From a bacterium D16-36 (GTDB lineage: Bacteria; Bacillota; Clostridia; Lachnospirales; Lachnospiraceae), in assembly GCA_003611745.1 (NCBI GenBank), contig RAYF01000004.1, forward strand, positions 1-59,613: a DNA stretch of 59,613 bases, read 5' to 3'. Within the stretch, counting starts at the first letter, position 1; every line of letters starts with the position of its first letter. The notes beneath the pieces were generated by a model. The model ran no database searches. It was not told where the DNA came from and worked only from the letters and a program-made list of their open reading frames with translations. Shown piece by piece: positions 1 through 9,427 of this stretch. The position numbers and the translations under genes are program-made.

Positions 1-90
1 TGTTTCTATTATACCTATTATACTTTTTTGCTGGAAAATTTCCATGTCTAACTTGTACTAATTATATTCTAACACCAAAGCATTGAGGAA

Positions 91-1689
91 ATGGATTATT
101 CGATCAGGCAGGAGTATGAAGTGTTTTTGGCAGACCAGATCAGTAAAAATAGCAGACGTACTTATTTGAACGCTTACGATAAAATCAGACGACACTTTAT
201 CGGACAGCAGATGCAGACGCTGGCGGGACGGCAGAAATACCAGTGGCAGTATAGGAATGAGATTTTATACCTGCCCTATCATCCCGAACGGGAAGTGGCA
301 GAATCTTTTATGGATAGCAGACAGCGGGAGATTCTGGAGTGGGATTTTACAAAGCATTGTCCGGAGCAGTTAAAGCGGCAGATATTTGTAGCGTTGAATT
401 GCGTGATAGAAAATTATGCGGACAGAAATATCCGAAGAAACCGATTGCTGGCATTACAGTATTTCTATGGCTTCTGCGTTAAAAATAGAGTGGACGATAT
501 TGAGACACTGGAATCAGAGCAGATGGAAAAGTACAAAAACACATTAAATCTAAAATTTAATGGGAAAAAAGTTCCATCTGTCTATGAGCATATTATAGGC
601 ATCGCAAGAAAGTCAGTTTTTTTGAATGCAGAGGAAATCCACTGGCAGGCAAACGTATGGTATCTGGAACGGTTTCATATCACGGAACGCAGGAGGGACC
701 CCTCAAAATCACTGGAAAGCATATCCTTTCTGGAGATAGCGGTCCGGGAGAACCGGAAATATGCGAAAGAGTATATGAAATATGAACTGGGCATTACCGG
801 GCAGGCATTAAGCACGGTAACCAGAAGATATCGGTTTATCCGAAACTTCCTTGACAACCTTGACAAAGATGTCAGGAAGTGTACGCATGAAGATATTGAA
901 AAACATATCAAAAAGCTGCAGGAAAGCGGGATAGTTCCCAAAGGGTTTAATGAAAGGTTATCGGGCATCCGTCATTTTTTCAAATTCCTCGAAGTCAGGG
1001 GGCATATAAAAAATGTGCCGTTTCGGGTGGAATATTACTGGAAAAAGGAACTTCCCGTACATCACGACAGAAGCGTGGAGTATGAGGTTTATATGGATAT
1101 CATACGGAAACTCCACCGTTTTCCAGAGCATCTCCGGTGTATGTTCCTGCATCTGTGGTGCATCGGCCTGCGGGCAAGCGAGGTATGCACCCTAAAAGGA
1201 AACGCCTATTACCGACAGGGAAAGGATGCGTGGATTCAGGTCTATCAGGTTAAGATGAAAACATACAAAAGGGTTCCAATCCCGGAGGGGCTGTACCGGA
1301 TTATGCAGGTATATTTGAAAAAGAACCGGATTGGACCAGATGAATATATTTTCAAGGACAGCCGTAACGGTGCTTGTAAATACCAGACATTCCGTCACCA
1401 GATGATAACGTGTTGTGAGGAAAATGGCATTGCAGAGGGAAATTATATCTTCCAGTCCCATGATTACCGCCATACGGTGGCAACGATGTTCTATGATAAC
1501 GAGGTATCCATCCAAAGTATCCGTGATTATCTCGGACATGCTTATGAGGAAATGACGCGGCAGTACATTGACTATATGCCCAAAAAACTGGCAGAAGCAA
1601 ATGAGGAATACTTCAATGATCCGGAACATGATCTGGCATTCGGACTGCGGAAAGGAGAAAACGATGAATCCGAACAGAATTTATTATAG
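91..1689 (+). CDS. tyrosine recombinase, Tn554 TnpA-like
   Basis: A 532-residue tyrosine site-specific recombinase that would cut and rejoin DNA through a covalent 3'-phosphotyrosine. The C-terminal catalytic domain shows the expected residues: R361 (in GLRASE), H457-x-x-R460 (in HDYRH), H483 (in YLGH) and nucleophile Y492. The N-terminal ~330 residues carry SAM-like core-binding segments. It overlaps the next recombinase by 26 nt, and a small DUF6262-like gene follows; this two-recombinase-plus-small-protein order is that of Tn554-family elements. The start at 91 has AGGA only two bases away, which is poor spacing, but the reading frame is closed by a stop at 70 and the next Met is well inside the protein. 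Function is secure; the link to a particular element is inferred. Confidence 0.9.
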   Translation: MDYSIRQEYEVFLADQISKNSRRTYLNAYDKIRRHFIGQQMQTLAGRQKYQWQYRNEILYLPYHPEREVAESFMDSRQREILEWDFTKHCPEQLKRQIFVALNCVIENYADRNIRRNRLLALQYFYGFCVKNRVDDIETLESEQMEKYKNTLNLKFNGKKVPSVYEHIIGIARKSVFLNAEEIHWQANVWYLERFHITERRRDPSKSLESISFLEIAVRENRKYAKEYMKYELGITGQALSTVTRRYRFIRNFLDNLDKDVRKCTHEDIEKHIKKLQESGIVPKGFNERLSGIRHFFKFLEVRGHIKNVPFRVEYYWKKELPVHHDRSVEYEVYMDIIRKLHRFPEHLRCMFLHLWCIGLRASEVCTLKGNAYYRQGKDAWIQVYQVKMKTYKRVPIPEGLYRIMQVYLKKNRIGPDEYIFKDSRNGACKYQTFRHQMITCCEENGIAEGNYIFQSHDYRHTVATMFYDNEVSIQSIRDYLGHAYEEMTRQYIDYMPKKLAEANEEYFNDPEHDLAFGLRKGENDESEQNLL

Positions 1690-3199
1690 CGAGCTGAAAT
1701 GTTACGCAGAGGCAACAGAAAAACAGAGAAAAACAAACTATGTTTCACACTTTTATGACATGTCGGGGATTGCATCGGAAGGTCTGAAAAAGGAATTAAA
1801 GAGATTTGTGCTGCACCGAGGGGAAAAGGTATCTTTTGCAACAATTTTAAGTGATAAGATTCTGTTTCGGAGGCTTGTATGTTTCCTCGAAAAAAAGGAT
1901 ACCAGCCGCATAAAAAGTTTTCTGGAGAGGAAACCAGAGAAATGGATGAGACAGTTCAGGGGCTGGCTTTTGCAGAACGGGCATCCGCTGACCATGAAAA
2001 AAGTGAATGTTTATGGAAATGAACACATGGTGGATACCAAGCAGATTAAATATTTTGAGAGAATCCTGCGTTTTTTACAGCCTGACGATGAACGGGATGA
2101 GAGGGAAAAAGACATATGGGAACTGGACAGACTTGATCTTGCGATACGGTGTAACCCGATTTATAACGTAAAAACATTAAATTTCACCAAAATCAGTCAG
2201 CAGGATATGCGGGAGGAAATAAAGAAAGCGGTGTACCTGCGTCTGCAGTACGAAGCGCTCGGAACAATACAGAACGGAATGAATGCCATAAGGCATTTTT
2301 CTATATATCTGCAAGAAAAACATCCCCAAGTGCAGTCTTGTGCGGAGATAGACAGGGGGATTCTGGAAGCATACCTGATATACCGTATGACGGAATGCAC
2401 TCCCAAGAAAGGGGCGAGCAATCAGGTATTGAGTCTGCGTTCCATGCTGGAAACAGTAGGAAAATTGTACCAATACCCCCAGCTTGACAGGTTATTCCTG
2501 AATACAGACATTCCGCCGGAGGAACAGCCGGAGTTCAAGGTGTATTCGGAGAATGAGATGATAATTCTTAATGCCCATATAGCCAGAATGGACGAGCAGA
2601 TTGCAAGATGTCTCGTGATACATCAGATGTTAGGTACGAGAATATCCGACACACTGACGCTTCGAAAGGACTGTCTTTACAATGAGCATGGACAGAATAT
2701 GATCCGAATTCATCAGGTCAAGACGGATACCTATGAAAAACCAATCAGCCGGGAACTGACCATGCTGATACAGAAAGCGATTGACTATACCATAGAACGG
2801 CATGGAGAGACAAAGTACATATTTGTCAATGAGAATGATGTCAGCCGTCCGCTGCAGTATACCACGATAAAGTATAAAGTTTTGGCCATGATCCAGAGGG
2901 AGAAGCTGCGGGATGACGATGGAAAGCCGTTCGGGTTTAACTCGCACATGTTCCGGCATTATTACGGTGTAAAGCTGACGGAGATGCATTTGGATGACTG
3001 GACGATTGCAAAGCTGCTAGGACATAAGAGGGTGGGAAGTGTACAGCACTACCGGAAGATGAGCAATCAGCTTATGGCAGATGAAACAAGGGCGGTGAGG
3101 GACATGATGACAAAGATTATTTACGAAAATCTGGATGGATGGAGTGAGGAATATGAACAAATACGACACGATGGTTACCAAGAACCGGCAGCGGAGTGA
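1664..3199 (+). CDS. tyrosine recombinase, Tn554 TnpB-like
   Basis: Second tyrosine recombinase, 511 residues from the ATG at 1664, which has AAAGGAG six bases upstream and lies inside the end of the first recombinase. The frame is open upstream to 1568, but no good ribosome site supports that longer form. Catalytic residues are complete: R326 (LGTRIS), H428-x-x-R431 (HMFRH), H454 (LLGH) and Y463 (HYRK). In Tn554 both recombinases are needed for insertion into a preferred target, and the same cooperation is inferred here. The tight overlap with the genes on both sides indicates one translationally coupled operon. Confidence 0.9.
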   Translation: MNPNRIYYSELKCYAEATEKQRKTNYVSHFYDMSGIASEGLKKELKRFVLHRGEKVSFATILSDKILFRRLVCFLEKKDTSRIKSFLERKPEKWMRQFRGWLLQNGHPLTMKKVNVYGNEHMVDTKQIKYFERILRFLQPDDERDEREKDIWELDRLDLAIRCNPIYNVKTLNFTKISQQDMREEIKKAVYLRLQYEALGTIQNGMNAIRHFSIYLQEKHPQVQSCAEIDRGILEAYLIYRMTECTPKKGASNQVLSLRSMLETVGKLYQYPQLDRLFLNTDIPPEEQPEFKVYSENEMIILNAHIARMDEQIARCLVIHQMLGTRISDTLTLRKDCLYNEHGQNMIRIHQVKTDTYEKPISRELTMLIQKAIDYTIERHGETKYIFVNENDVSRPLQYTTIKYKVLAMIQREKLRDDDGKPFGFNSHMFRHYYGVKLTEMHLDDWTIAKLLGHKRVGSVQHYRKMSNQLMADETRAVRDMMTKIIYENLDGWSEEYEQIRHDGYQEPAAE

Positions 3200-3536
3200 G
3201 GAAAAGATTGCACAGGCAAGGAAAGCAATCCGAGAACTGCAGATGGGACAGGAGCGGATCACCGTCCCCAAGCTGATGAAAATGACGGGACTTTCCAGAG
3301 GGTTCTTTTATAAGAATCCCACTATCCGCAAAGAGATGGATGATGCAGTGCAGAATCAGGCAGGGTTAATTGATCCCCGCCGGGCGATTATTGACAGGGC
3401 GATGGAAGGGCGTCTTGCACTGCTGGAACAGCAGGTAAGGGAACTGCAGAGGGAGAATGAGGAATTGAAGAAAAGGAATGCGAAGCTGCAGAAGGCGGTG
3501 GATAGGAAGGATTTGAATTTTATTAAGAATTTGTAG
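3153..3536 (+). CDS. DUF6262/TnpC-like small transposition protein
   Basis: A 127-residue protein starting at ATG 3153 (GAGGA just upstream), overlapping the end of the second recombinase by 47 nt. The N-terminal half looks like a helix-turn-helix (about residues 25-55, with TVPKLMKMTGLSRGFFYKN), and the C-terminal 40 residues form a heptad-rich coiled coil ending in a lysine-rich tail. This layout matches the TnpC/DUF6262 partner found behind paired recombinases in Tn554-like elements, where it influences the orientation and efficiency of transposition. The family call rests on pattern and context; its exact role here is inferred. Confidence 0.75.
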   Translation: MNKYDTMVTKNRQRSEEKIAQARKAIRELQMGQERITVPKLMKMTGLSRGFFYKNPTIRKEMDDAVQNQAGLIDPRRAIIDRAMEGRLALLEQQVRELQRENEELKKRNAKLQKAVDRKDLNFIKNL

Positions 3537-3729
3537 GCTTGAAAAGTGGGCATGCAATTTTTACTTATATATTTTTGAAAATGGTACGGCAGAGCTTCAA
3601 TATTCAGTTGAACTGTGGCATAATATTTGCAGATTAGATATTTTTCTTGGTACATATTAGTAAAAACAATTGACACAACTTGTAATAGTTGTAGTTTGGA
3701 TTAACAATATGAGAAATGAGGGGATTGAA

Positions 3730-6700
3730 ATGCAAATAAACTGGGAAAATTTTGCTTCATATAACTGTAATGCACAGGGGATTCGGTTTAAATTTGAGGA
3801 CCTGTGCCGTCAGTTATTCGCTAATGAGAATCTCTCCGGAAATAAGCAGTTCAAGTACCTTCATGCCAATCCGAATAATCATGGACTGGAAACAGAGCCT
3901 ATCTATGATGAAACGAATAAACGCTGGATTGGTTTTCAAGCAAAATTTTTTGATCAGGATGTGCGTTATGAACAGATAAAGCATTCTGCAGAAAAGACAG
4001 TCGAATACTATACGGGTAAGGAGGGAATTGTTGATCTCGTATTCCTTTTCTGCAATAAACCTATTATGTCTACAGCAAATGGATATACAAATGCAGTAGA
4101 AGTTTTGAAAAAGGCAAATATAGATGTGCAATTGATTACAGATACAGCGATTCTCGATCTCATACGGAACAAATATTCTTATCTCGGCTTATACTATTTT
4201 GGTAATCAAACGATTCAGCGGGAATGGTTTGTAACTCAAAAAAAATATATGTTAGACGAACTTGGAGAGCGCTATAATCGAGATTTTAATGTTGAAACTG
4301 CGTTTTCAGATGAGCTTTCTTTGTTTATTCATGACCGAAGGGCGGCAGAATTTCTTAATGCGAAGAAAATAGAATTACTTGGTAAGATAAAAGAACTGTC
4401 ATACCAAAGCAATAAAAAGGATTATTTAAAGACACTGGAAAAAGCTGTGTCAGCTCTTCCAGATGTGGATGTTGAAACGTTGTATTATTCCATTGAGTGG
4501 AGTAGCGAGGTACGATTATCTGTTGTCTCTTTTTTGGATAACATGGCCGAAGAATGTAAAAAGTTGGAGATAGAGCAGAATGAAAAGCATATGCTTTTTC
4601 AGGATAGAGAAAAGGATCAGAAAGTACGACAGGAAGCGCAAAAAGAATATCATGATTTGGGGAGACAGATTCATGACATAGATACATTGATAAAACTTCC
4701 AGATAGGATAGCAATCTCTGAAAGAGAAAAACAGTTGCTTTATGGAGATGTATTGGCTATTTACGGAAAAGCCGGAATTGGTAAGTCACAGTTGTTGGCT
4801 TCAAAAATGCAGAATCTTTTTGATGAGGAGCGAATAGGGCTGTTATTGGTGGCTGGCATCTATTTTACTGATGATCCAATCCATGAGCAGATCATGAAAA
4901 ATTTAAGGCTTGATTACAGCTTTGAAGATTTAATCGACATCTTGGAAACTATCGGTGAAAGAGATAATTATATTGTACCAGTTTTTATAGATGCTCTAAA
5001 CGAGACATGGAATAGAAAATTGTGGAAATCGGGTTTGCCTTCTATTATAGATAAGATTAAAAAGTCTCCGATGGTTAAAATGATTCTATCTTATCGGCTG
5101 GAATATCAAAAGTTGATTTTACCGGACTTTCTTCTGGAAGGCCGGGGGGATGTTATAACTATGCTACATAGAGGATTTGAGGATAACAGTATCTCAGCAG
5201 CAAGAGAGTTTTTAAACCATTATAATATCCCATTTACTCCTTTGGAATATTTTGGATATGAAATGTCGAATCCTCTATTTCTCACTCTTTATTGTAAGAC
5301 ATATAATGGCGAAGAGGTTGCTTTACCCACATTGTACGATCGAGTGATTGAACACGCCAACGGCAATATTTCCCGGTTTCTCAGAGCGGAATTGAGGCTA
5401 AAGGGGTATACAGAGGATGATGATATACTGAGTCCTTTGATTACAGAAATTGCGGAATGGTTGGTATCACATGATAAAAGCTCCATTTCTCAAAAGGATT
5501 TGGCGCAGTTAAATTATTGGGCAGAATTTGGACTAAATGCAGCATCTTTTGTGCGGCATCTTGTAAAAGAGCATATTCTTCATGATTTCAATTTTGAAGG
5601 AGTGGAAACATTGTATTTTGCTTATGATCAGATGAACGATTATTACTGTGCAAAAACAATTATTCAAAAAAGTCAAATGAAAGGTGAAGTTCGTCAGTAT
5701 CTGTCCGATAAAATTTTAGGAATTCAAAATGGGGAATTGGGCAATTCATGGAATGTGGATTTGTTCGTTAATGCCTGCACATTATATGCAGAAAAATATG
5801 GCGAAGAGTGTATTGACATAATCGATGTTTTGGAAAACGCTGATGATAAATGGCAGGTTTTTTCAAGGTATATCGATTCATTTCAATGGCGGGATATTCG
5901 ATATATTCCAGCAGATAATTTTATGGATATGCTGAAAAAATATCCATGCAGCCCAGACGACTTATGGACGATGCTGATCGGAAATAGTGTAAAGGTGTCA
6001 CATCCATTTAATGCTGATTTCCTTCACCATTTTTTATTAGGATATAAACTAAATAAAAGGGATTATCTTTGGACGGTTTATATAAATAAAATGACAAGAG
6101 ATGAAGATAACAGAATAGTACAGCTTATTCAAATGTATGACAAGGGAGGTAATCTCGAAACAACAAATGAAAAGCAGATAGAACTGCTTTTGACCCTTTT
6201 TGGATGGATTTTGTCTTCATCCAATCGATGGCTTAGAGATTATACCTCAAAAGCGATGATAGAGATTTTGAAAGAGCATTTTCATCTATGTCAGATTCTT
6301 CTTGAGAAATTTAAGAATGTCAATGACCCTTATATAATTCAACGTCTGTATGGAGTTGTGTTTGGTGCTTGCTGTAAACGAACGGATGGGAGAGGATTTC
6401 AGGCATTAGCGGAGCATGTTTATCGTGAGGTGTTTGATCAAGAGAAAGTATATCCAGATATCCTGCTTAGAGACTATGCACGGTTGATTATTGAGCTATT
6501 CCTCTATGAAAATCCAAAATATATAGGCGAGATAGTTCGAGAGAAGATTGTGCCTCCGTACAGTTCTGACCCTATTCCGGAAATAGAAGATCAACATTAT
6601 CTGGAGAATGATTACAATGGAGCAATGTTTTGGCTAATGCATTCGATGCGTTTTGAGGGGATGGGTATGTATGGAGATTTTGGACGTTATGTTTTCCAGA

Positions 6701-7941
6701 GTGCTCTTCGCAATTTTGACGTGGATGACAAGAAGATGTTCAATTATGCTGTTTACTATATCCAGACGGAACTCGGTTTTTCCGAAGAATATTTTGGAGA
6801 GCATGACCAGCGTTGTGGCAGTTATGATAGACATCAGACTAAAAAGGTTGAAAGAATTGGCAAAAAGTATCAATGGATTACAATGTATAATATGCTGGCC
6901 CGTATTTCTGATCATTGCAAGATGATTAATCGTTGGAATTATCCAGAGGAAGAAGATGTTCAATTTGAGGGAGCATGGGAGCTCTATGCCAGAGACTTTG
7001 ATCCAACTCTAAATCAAAGTTTTATGATTTGCAACGAAGCACCGAAATTTGATGTGTTGGATGAACTTTCGACCAAGGGAAAAGAGGAAAATAAAATCGT
7101 TGATATTTCCACAGAGGATGCACAGAAGACCTGGCTCGAAACAAAAGGTATCTTTTTTGATAAATTGAAGGATACATTAATTTTAACCGATTATAATGGG
7201 ACAAAGTGGATATGTTTGACAAAATACTGTGACACGGGGCGTAAAGACCTAGATACAGAAAAGTTGTTGGTATGGAGCTGGCTATATGCCTATTTCATCA
7301 GCCCGGAACAGGCAGATGAGCTTTCCCAATGTATTACAAAGGGGAGAACGGTTATTACACATGGTACAGCATCACACAATGAAACATCGACTGTTTTTAA
7401 CAGAGAATATCCTTGGTCACCGAGCTGTCGGGAATTGAATGCATATTCTTGGGTGGATGCTCAGATTAAAGCCGGTGAGTATGAAACGGTTACAGAAACG
7501 GTACAAGCTAAAGGGAAAATCAGAAAACAAGAAATTGAGAAAGAGATTGGGAAAATTCTTCATGCAACAACAGATTTGTTATGGGAAGAAGAATATGATG
7601 CAACAAAAGAAAATGCAATTTCTATAAGCCTGCCATGTGCTAAGCTTATTGAAATAATGCATTTAAGGCAACAGAATGCAGATGGGTTTTATTATGATAC
7701 GAACGGAACTTTGGCTGCTTTTGATACGGACCTGACTCAAAAAATTAACAGTGTTGTTGTCCGTAAAGATATTCTGGATATTTTTCTTGAAAAAATCGGG
7801 ATGAAGCTTGTTTGGCTGGTAGATGCTGAAAAAGAAATTCATGCTGGGGATTATTCCATTTCAAAATGGAGTGATTGGGAGGCTGTATTTATTTATGAAA
7901 GAGACAGTATAGCAGGTGAAATCCGTAGAATTCAAAAATAG
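3730..7941 (+). CDS. Avs-like STAND NTPase with N-terminal Mrr-like nuclease domain
   Basis: A 1403-residue multidomain protein. The ATG at 3730 has GAGGGG six bases upstream; a longer TTG-start form from 3670 is possible but less likely. Residues 1-150 resemble a PD-(D/E)xK/Mrr-type endonuclease: FEDLCRQLF near 22-30, GLETE near 52-56 and the catalytic-type IGFQAK ending in K72. The NTPase core has Walker A GKAGIGKS at 346-353 and a Walker B-like FIDALNE with D421 and E425, typical of NACHT/STAND ATPases. Residues ~450-1403 have no recognisable motif and are probably an alpha-solenoid sensor. The effector-NTPase-sensor order is that of antiviral Avs proteins, which bind a phage protein, oligomerise and activate the nuclease. 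Placement between a transposition module and a DUF1016 gene supports a defence role. The family is inferred from architecture; no specific Avs subtype is claimed. Confidence 0.72.
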   Translation: MQINWENFASYNCNAQGIRFKFEDLCRQLFANENLSGNKQFKYLHANPNNHGLETEPIYDETNKRWIGFQAKFFDQDVRYEQIKHSAEKTVEYYTGKEGIVDLVFLFCNKPIMSTANGYTNAVEVLKKANIDVQLITDTAILDLIRNKYSYLGLYYFGNQTIQREWFVTQKKYMLDELGERYNRDFNVETAFSDELSLFIHDRRAAEFLNAKKIELLGKIKELSYQSNKKDYLKTLEKAVSALPDVDVETLYYSIEWSSEVRLSVVSFLDNMAEECKKLEIEQNEKHMLFQDREKDQKVRQEAQKEYHDLGRQIHDIDTLIKLPDRIAISEREKQLLYGDVLAIYGKAGIGKSQLLASKMQNLFDEERIGLLLVAGIYFTDDPIHEQIMKNLRLDYSFEDLIDILETIGERDNYIVPVFIDALNETWNRKLWKSGLPSIIDKIKKSPMVKMILSYRLEYQKLILPDFLLEGRGDVITMLHRGFEDNSISAAREFLNHYNIPFTPLEYFGYEMSNPLFLTLYCKTYNGEEVALPTLYDRVIEHANGNISRFLRAELRLKGYTEDDDILSPLITEIAEWLVSHDKSSISQKDLAQLNYWAEFGLNAASFVRHLVKEHILHDFNFEGVETLYFAYDQMNDYYCAKTIIQKSQMKGEVRQYLSDKILGIQNGELGNSWNVDLFVNACTLYAEKYGEECIDIIDVLENADDKWQVFSRYIDSFQWRDIRYIPADNFMDMLKKYPCSPDDLWTMLIGNSVKVSHPFNADFLHHFLLGYKLNKRDYLWTVYINKMTRDEDNRIVQLIQMYDKGGNLETTNEKQIELLLTLFGWILSSSNRWLRDYTSKAMIEILKEHFHLCQILLEKFKNVNDPYIIQRLYGVVFGACCKRTDGRGFQALAEHVYREVFDQEKVYPDILLRDYARLIIELFLYENPKYIGEIVREKIVPPYSSDPIPEIEDQHYLENDYNGAMFWLMHSMRFEGMGMYGDFGRYVFQSALRNFDVDDKKMFNYAVYYIQTELGFSEEYFGEHDQRCGSYDRHQTKKVERIGKKYQWITMYNMLARISDHCKMINRWNYPEEEDVQFEGAWELYARDFDPTLNQSFMICNEAPKFDVLDELSTKGKEENKIVDISTEDAQKTWLETKGIFFDKLKDTLILTDYNGTKWICLTKYCDTGRKDLDTEKLLVWSWLYAYFISPEQADELSQCITKGRTVITHGTASHNETSTVFNREYPWSPSCRELNAYSWVDAQIKAGEYETVTETVQAKGKIRKQEIEKEIGKILHATTDLLWEEEYDATKENAISISLPCAKLIEIMHLRQQNADGFYYDTNGTLAAFDTDLTQKINSVVVRKDILDIFLEKIGMKLVWLVDAEKEIHAGDYSISKWSDWEAVFIYERDSIAGEIRRIQK

Positions 7942-8044
7942 GAACGCTATAGAAATGGATTAAATTCTGGAGTGATGAGTGTTTAAAATGGATTTAGATT
8001 TTGCAAATACTTAGAATGGCAACACAAATATGAGATACTTTAAT

Positions 8045-8067
8045 TTGAGACAACAGTGTTGACACAA
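8045..8067 (+). promoter_or_regulatory. 23-bp imperfect dyad upstream of DUF1016 gene
   Basis: Arms TTGAGACAAC and GTTGACACAA are separated by AGT. The right arm contains TTGACACAA, which also occurs at 3670-3678 just before the Avs-like gene. It lies 21 bases before the GTG start of the DUF1016 gene and matches the dyad inside that gene (8363-8385) at 20 of 23 positions. It could be an operator; no binding protein can be named. Confidence 0.35.
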
Positions 8068-8088
8068 GTTTGAAAGGTGGTAGATTTT

Positions 8089-9098
8089 GTGAAAAATGAA
8101 ATATCAGGGGCAGGCAATCTAATTCAGATTATTAGTCAATCAAGGCAGAATGCTCTGAAAAAGGTTAATGAAGAGTTGATCCAGATGTATTGGAAAGTAG
8201 GAGAATACTTGAGTACAGAATCCATAAAGGCATCCTTTGGAGATGCATATATAAATACGGTTGTCGAAGAAATCCAAAATGCATTTCCAGGTATCAAAGG
8301 ATTTAACAGGCGTGGTCTGTATCGTATGAAGAAATTTTATGAAACTTATGCAGATGATGAATTTGTGACAACACTGTTGTCACAAATAAGCTGGTCAAAT
8401 CATCTGGCAATAATTTCTAAGGCTAAAACGCCGGAAGAACGGCATTTTTATATTGCTCTTTGTATAAAAGAAAATTATTCAGCACGGGAATTGGCTCGTC
8501 AGATAGACAGTGGATATTATGAACGATATATGTTGTCCAAGGAAAAATTGTTACCTGAGCCGATAAAAGGATTAAAAGAAAATCCGTTTCTGGATTCTTA
8601 TGTGATAGAATTTCTGGATTTGCCATCTAACTTCAAGGAGCTTGATTTAAGAAAAAGCCTGATTAGAAATATGAAAGATTTTATTCTGGAGGTTGGCAGA
8701 GATTTTACGTTCATTGATGAAGAATTTAGAGTTCAGGTTGGCGGTGAAGATTACAAGATTGACCTGCTTTTCTTCCATCGGGGCTTACAGTGCCTTGTAG
8801 CATTTGAATTGAAAATTGGGAAATTTAAGCCGGAGTATATATCGAAAACGGATTTCTATCTGGAAGCTCTTGACCGCCAGAAGAAAAGGAAAATGAGAAT
8901 CCAAGTGTTGGAATGATATTATGTGCATCTAAAGATGATGAAGTTGTTGAGTATGCTATGAGTAGAACATTATCTCCGATGATGGTTGCCGAGTATCAAC
9001 TTCAACTGCCGGATAAAAATATACTGCAGAAGAAATTGCAGGAATTGATTAATATACCCTTATTAGAGGATGACATATCTAAACAAGATGAGAATTAG
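8089..9098 (+). pseudogene. DUF1016/YhcG-family nuclease-like protein, frameshifted
   Basis: A DUF1016 (YhcG) protein with an N-terminal winged-helix-like region (about residues 10-110) and a C-terminal PD-(D/E)xK-like nuclease domain around IDLLFFHRG and FELKIGKFKPEY. The GTG at 8089 is chosen because AAGGTGG lies eight bases before it. The first frame stops at 8916, after DRQKKRK. The family sequence then continues one frame back from about 8892 (NENPSVG) through 9098, including CASKDDEVVEYAMSRTLSP. Together the two frames give about 337 residues, the usual family length, so a single-base change near 8885-8892 has split an otherwise intact gene. It may be a real inactivation, a sequence error or, less likely, programmed slippage. 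DUF1016 genes often sit in restriction and defence islands, as here. Confidence 0.8.
8363..8385. repeat. perfect 10-bp inverted repeat inside DUF1016 gene
   Basis: TTGTGACAAC and GTTGTCACAA flank ACT. The repeat lies in coding sequence (VTTLLSQ) and differs at three positions from the dyad just upstream of the same gene (8045-8067). A second site inside the gene would fit a repressor that bridges operators, but coincidence within coding sequence is not excluded. Confidence 0.4.
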
Positions 9099-9364
9099 AG
9101 GTTTTTGGGAAAGAACAATATAATAGGAAAAAATCAGGTGTTTGGTATTGTTGGACAGAGTGGAATATTGAAGAACCGTGACGCAAGATAAGTGACACGG
9201 TGCACACTTTTGTATAGCGTTAAAGCCCGCATTTTCAACGCATAACAGAGACTGACTCCATTTTATTACCCAGGATGGTAGGCGGTTAGCCCTCTCCAGA
9301 GGGACTGTGCCCCTCCGTTTACATAGAAACCCGAAAGGGAATCTGGGAAAGGAGGGCTGAGCTA
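9099..9364. other. gene-free stretch, possible right flank of defence island
   Basis: No gene is visible. The segment ends in GC-rich leader sequence (9290-9360, including AAAGGAGGGCTGAG) resembling the leaders of holin-like toxin genes and feeding the truncated peptide at 9365. The boundary of the Tn554-like element may lie here, but no terminal repeat marks it. Confidence 0.4.
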
Positions 9365-9427
9365 ATGGATATTTTAGGACTTATGGCAGTATTAAGCTTT
9401 GGCTTGACCTGCTCTCCATCGTGGTAG
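9365..9427 (+). pseudogene. truncated holin-like toxin peptide
   Basis: The ATG at 9365 follows a strong AAAGGAGG-containing leader and encodes MDILGLMAVLSFGLTC before running into unrelated sequence and stopping at 20 residues. The start resembles small hydrophobic holin-like toxin peptides, and a full-length relative lies at 10136. Similarity stops about where an integrase fragment on the opposite strand begins, so this is probably the left side of a deletion junction. Too short to be sure. Confidence 0.4.

Noticed and set aside
675-968. Opposite-strand frames inside the recombinases and other large genes
   Set aside because: They overlap strongly supported genes entirely, lack ribosome sites and have no family motifs.
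3670-3729. TTG start at 3670 for the Avs-like protein
   Set aside because: The extra 20 residues are not family-like and the TTG sits in a TTGACA promoter-like hexamer; ATG 3730 has a well-spaced GAGGGG.
8880-8900. Programmed -1 frameshift in the DUF1016 gene
   Set aside because: There is no standard X-XXY-YYZ slippery heptamer in the right phase, and family members are single frames; mutation or sequencing error is simpler.
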